From Bacteroidota bacterium (GTDB lineage Bacteria > Bacteroidota > Bacteroidia > JABEUT01): 44,986 nt of DNA. The notes under the pieces are model-generated. The model made no database searches and was not told where the DNA came from. It saw nothing but the letters and a program-made list of their open reading frames with translations. A program made the position numbers and the translations under genes. Positions 42,792-44,986 of this stretch are shown in pieces. Location: the NCBI GenBank assembly GCA_013285655.1, contig JABDHI010000017.1, positions 1 to 44,986 on the forward strand. Reading direction: 5' to 3'. Numbering within the stretch: the stretch's first letter is position 1; each line of letters starts with the position of its first letter.

Positions 42792-43436
42792 ATGCAAAAA
42801 ATAAGAGTACATAACTTTTCACTTTCTGCAGATGGTTTTGGCGCAGGACCAAACCAGGACCTCAATAACCCTTTAGGGATAGGTGGCATGGCTGTGCATG
42901 AATGGTTCTTCCCAACCAATGTTTTTCAACGGATGATTGGCAATGCCGGCGGAGAAACAGGACTAGATAACGATTTTGCATTAAAAGCTTTTATAAATGT
43001 GGGTGCCTGCATAATGGGCCGAAATATGTTTGGACCAATTAGAGGAAACTGGCCAAACGATGAATGGAAAGGATGGTGGGGCGAAGAGCCTCCATATCAC
43101 TGCCCTGTATATGTTCTAACCAACCATGCCCGTGAGCCTATTGTTATGAAGGGCGGTACAACTTTTTATTTTGTTACAGAAGGAATAGATATAGCACTTC
43201 AACGTGCAAAAGAATCGGCAGGCTCAAAGGACATACAGATCTGTGGTGGTGTGAAAACTATTCAGCAGTATTTGAAAGCGAAATTAATAGATGAAATGCA
43301 CCTTGTAATTTCCCCAATCATTCTGGGTTCAGGAGAAAGACTTTTTGAGAATACTGATCTGGTTCAATTGGGATATAAAGTCATCGAACATAAATTCTCA
43401 GGAAAGGCGATGCATTTAATAATTTCAAAAAGCTAA
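42792..43436 (+). CDS. RibD C-terminal/dihydrofolate-reductase-like protein
   Basis: This 214-residue protein has the RibD_C reductase fold. It begins RVHNFSLSADGFGAGPNQDL and has INVGACIMGRNMFGPIRGNW, PVYVLTNHAREPIVMKGGTT, IQICGGVKTIQQYLKAKLID and EMHLVISPIILGSGERLFEN. The GG(V)KT and SPIILGSGERLF motifs bind NADPH in this family. Its substrate is unknown: stand-alone members are usually annotated as dihydrofolate reductase family proteins and are not proven folate enzymes. It follows the acyl-CoA dehydrogenase by 29 bp. Confidence 0.9.
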   Translation: MQKIRVHNFSLSADGFGAGPNQDLNNPLGIGGMAVHEWFFPTNVFQRMIGNAGGETGLDNDFALKAFINVGACIMGRNMFGPIRGNWPNDEWKGWWGEEPPYHCPVYVLTNHAREPIVMKGGTTFYFVTEGIDIALQRAKESAGSKDIQICGGVKTIQQYLKAKLIDEMHLVISPIILGSGERLFENTDLVQLGYKVIEHKFSGKAMHLIISKS

Positions 43437-43539
43437 TTAGAACTAATTTTTAGCCCACTATTCGCAAACAATCTGACGCCGGGGTAAAGAAGTTTTTCCA
43501 GGGATTAAAACAATATGCTGAAAGAACATAAATTAGCTC

Positions 43540-43887
43540 ATGGCATTTAACGAGAAGTTAGCGGATAGAATAAGAGAATCTTTGGTGGATATACCAAAGG
43601 TTGAAGAAAAGCAGATGTTTGGTGGAGTTTGCTTTATGGTTAACGGAAAGATGTGTATTGGTGTGGTTAAGGATGAGATGATGTGTAGAATTGACCCAAT
43701 ACTAAATGAGAGCGCTCTTGAGAAAACCGGATGCAGGCCAATGGATTTCACAGGAAAACCAATGCGAGGTTACTTTTTTATAGATGAAAGTGGTATGAAA
43801 ACAAAGGAAGCATTTGAATATTGGATATCTCTTTGCCTTGAGTTTAATTTAAGGTCAAAAGCTGCGAAGAAAAAAGTAAAAAAGTAG
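43540..43887 (+). CDS. TfoX N-terminal-domain protein
   Basis: This 115-residue protein is a TfoX/Sxy N-terminal domain: LADRIRESLVDIPKVEEKQM, FGGVCFMVNGKMCIGVVKDE, MMCRIDPI, then KPMRGYFFIDESGM and the lysine-rich end KAAKKKVKK. The TfoX C-terminal domain is absent, as is normal for Bacteroidota proteins of this type. Full-length TfoX is a competence regulator in gamma-proteobacteria; the role of the N-domain alone is unknown. It converges on the aspartate kinase gene with 5 bp between the stops. Confidence 0.88.
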   Translation: MAFNEKLADRIRESLVDIPKVEEKQMFGGVCFMVNGKMCIGVVKDEMMCRIDPILNESALEKTGCRPMDFTGKPMRGYFFIDESGMKTKEAFEYWISLCLEFNLRSKAAKKKVKK

Positions 43888-43892
43888 CGAAA

Positions 43893-44986
43893 TCAACTAT
43901 TTTTATTCTGCATCACAATTTGAACCGTATAACGACTCTTGTGTTCGAGTAATATCTTTTTATCAATGCATACCCTATCGACAGTTGGTTGATCGTAGTA
44001 CCTTATGGTTACCAGCTCAAGCTTGGTATTGTATAGTACCCTGAAATCTTTTTGCAATGCTTTTATCAATGCCGGTATTTTATCCGGGTCATCATCTATA
44101 CACAACGAAAAATTAATGGCCGAATTTTGTATTACATTGGTCTTTACTTTGTGCTTAGCCAGTATTTCGAATATGTGGCTGAGGCTTTCTTCTACTATAA
44201 ATGAAAAGTCCTTAGGGGATACAGATATAAGTACCTGGTTGACCTTAAAAATAAAACAAGGTATAGGCAACTGGCTGTTTTCATTATCAATCCGTGTTCC
44301 TTCAGCTGCAGGGTCAACAAACGATTTTACAAAAAGCGGAATATTTTTATTCTGCAAAGGCTTTATCGTCTTTGGGTGAATGACCGTTGCACCGTAGTAT
44401 GCTAACTCAATAGCATCCTGGTAACTTAGGTGGTCTATCTTCACGGTATTATCGAACCATTTAGGGTCGGCGTTTAATACACCCGGTACATCTTTCCAAA
44501 TGGTAACCGATTCTGCACTGCTGCAATACGCAAGTATAGCTGCCGTGTAGTCAGATCCCTCACGCCCGAGTGTAGTGGTTTTCTTCTTAGGTGTTTGTCC
44601 AATGAATCCTTGCGTAATGACAATCTTACTTTTCTTTAATGCTGGAATTATATGCGCCTCTACTTTTTCTTTTGTCTTTTCGAAATCTACTTTAGCATCG
44701 CGGTAATTATCATCGGTGCAAATTATTTCACGGGCGTCTATCCACTCGTTCTTAATATGCTCCAATTCTAAATATGCACTAACAATGCGGGTAGAGAGTA
44801 TTTCACCTATCGATACTACCTGATCGTAATGTTCGTGGTAATCTTTCGATTCAGCCTCAGCATTCTTTTGTAGCTGGGCAATATCTTTTTTTATCTCTGT
44901 AAATATGTCTGCGTTCTTATCGGCAAAAAGTTCTTCGGCAATTTTATAGTGGTAGCTTTCTATTTCTTCGAGCGCTTGCTTTGCTT
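43893..44986 (-). CDS. lysC: Aspartate kinase, C-terminal part (gene continues past the window)
   Basis: The frame is open to the right edge, so the start codon lies outside the window; about 364 residues are visible. They show DQVVSIGEILSTRIVSAYLE, ITQGFIGQTPKKKTTTLGRE, GSDYTAAILAYCSSAESVTI, WKDVPGVLNADPKWF and ELAYYGATVIHPKTIKPL. These are the aspartate kinase catalytic motifs, followed by an ACT-like regulatory region (LISVSPKDFSFIVEESLSHI, NVIQNSAINFSLCIDDDPDK). The enzyme makes aspartyl phosphate, the first step toward lysine, threonine and methionine. Whether it is fused to another enzyme at the N-terminus cannot be seen. Confidence 0.93.
   Translation of the reverse strand, partial: AKQALEEIESYHYKIAEELFADKNADIFTEIKKDIAQLQKNAEAESKDYHEHYDQVVSIGEILSTRIVSAYLELEHIKNEWIDAREIICTDDNYRDAKVDFEKTKEKVEAHIIPALKKSKIVITQGFIGQTPKKKTTTLGREGSDYTAAILAYCSSAESVTIWKDVPGVLNADPKWFDNTVKIDHLSYQDAIELAYYGATVIHPKTIKPLQNKNIPLFVKSFVDPAAEGTRIDNENSQLPIPCFIFKVNQVLISVSPKDFSFIVEESLSHIFEILAKHKVKTNVIQNSAINFSLCIDDDPDKIPALIKALQKDFRVLYNTKLELVTIRYYDQPTVDRVCIDKKILLEHKSRYTVQIVMQNKNS

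Overview
The window looks like a chromosomal stretch of a free-living, non-photosynthetic Bacteroidota bacterium, probably of the Chitinophagales/Sphingobacteriales type. The evidence is the AT-rich DNA, T9SS type A and type B C-terminal sorting domains, GldE/CorC-like and LptC-like envelope genes, many TAnnTTTG -7 promoter boxes close to start codons, weak Shine-Dalgarno sites, and a TraR/DksA protein that lacks the usual zinc finger. I see no phage, transposase, CRISPR array or conjugation gene. The only clear mobile-type sequence is a short palindromic element inserted in frame in a phosphatase gene.

Region 1 (1-5.3 kb) starts with the 5' end of a secreted protein (minus strand) and a lone receiver protein. 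A plus-strand series follows: a CHASE3 hybrid histidine kinase, an HPt protein, a receiver protein, a ferritin and a receiver with a C-terminal membrane helix. Kinase, HPt and receivers form a complete His-Asp-His-Asp phosphorelay set with an iron-storage protein embedded in it. Region 2 (5.4-9 kb) holds a large T9SS surface protein, a DksA-like protein and a 657-bp gap rich in hairpins.

Region 3 (9-15.8 kb) is a very tight five-gene signalling operon: a CHASE3-GAF hybrid kinase with three receivers, a receiver, CheR, CheB and a REC-PAS kinase. It contains no chemoreceptor, CheA or CheW. Region 4 (15.8-31 kb) has a stress and envelope flavour: a TMEM175-like channel, two tandem UspA proteins, an eight-PAS kinase with its Rcp1-like receiver, a YflT-like stress protein, a lipid kinase, two L,D-transpeptidases of different families meeting tail to tail, a 50-residue Lmo0937-type membrane protein, a PKD lipoprotein and a T9SS type B protein.

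Region 5 (30-35 kb) contains two DoxX-like membrane proteins, two convergent stand-alone MEDS-domain proteins, a tiny very basic protein, an unrecognised secreted protein, tRNA-Phe and a PAS-SpoIIE phosphatase carrying the palindromic insert. Region 6 (35.3-45 kb) is more ordinary: coaX, a beta-barrel protein, lptC, a CorC/HlyC protein, a GT-C-like membrane protein with a very basic tail, a helix-hairpin-helix protein, an acyl-CoA dehydrogenase, a RibD/DHFR-like protein, a TfoX N-domain protein and the 3' part of an aspartate kinase gene.

Taken together, the first 22 kb code for four histidine kinases and ten receiver domains, so this is a sensory-signalling locus next to stress and cell-wall genes. 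All assignments come from reading motifs; no database search was run.
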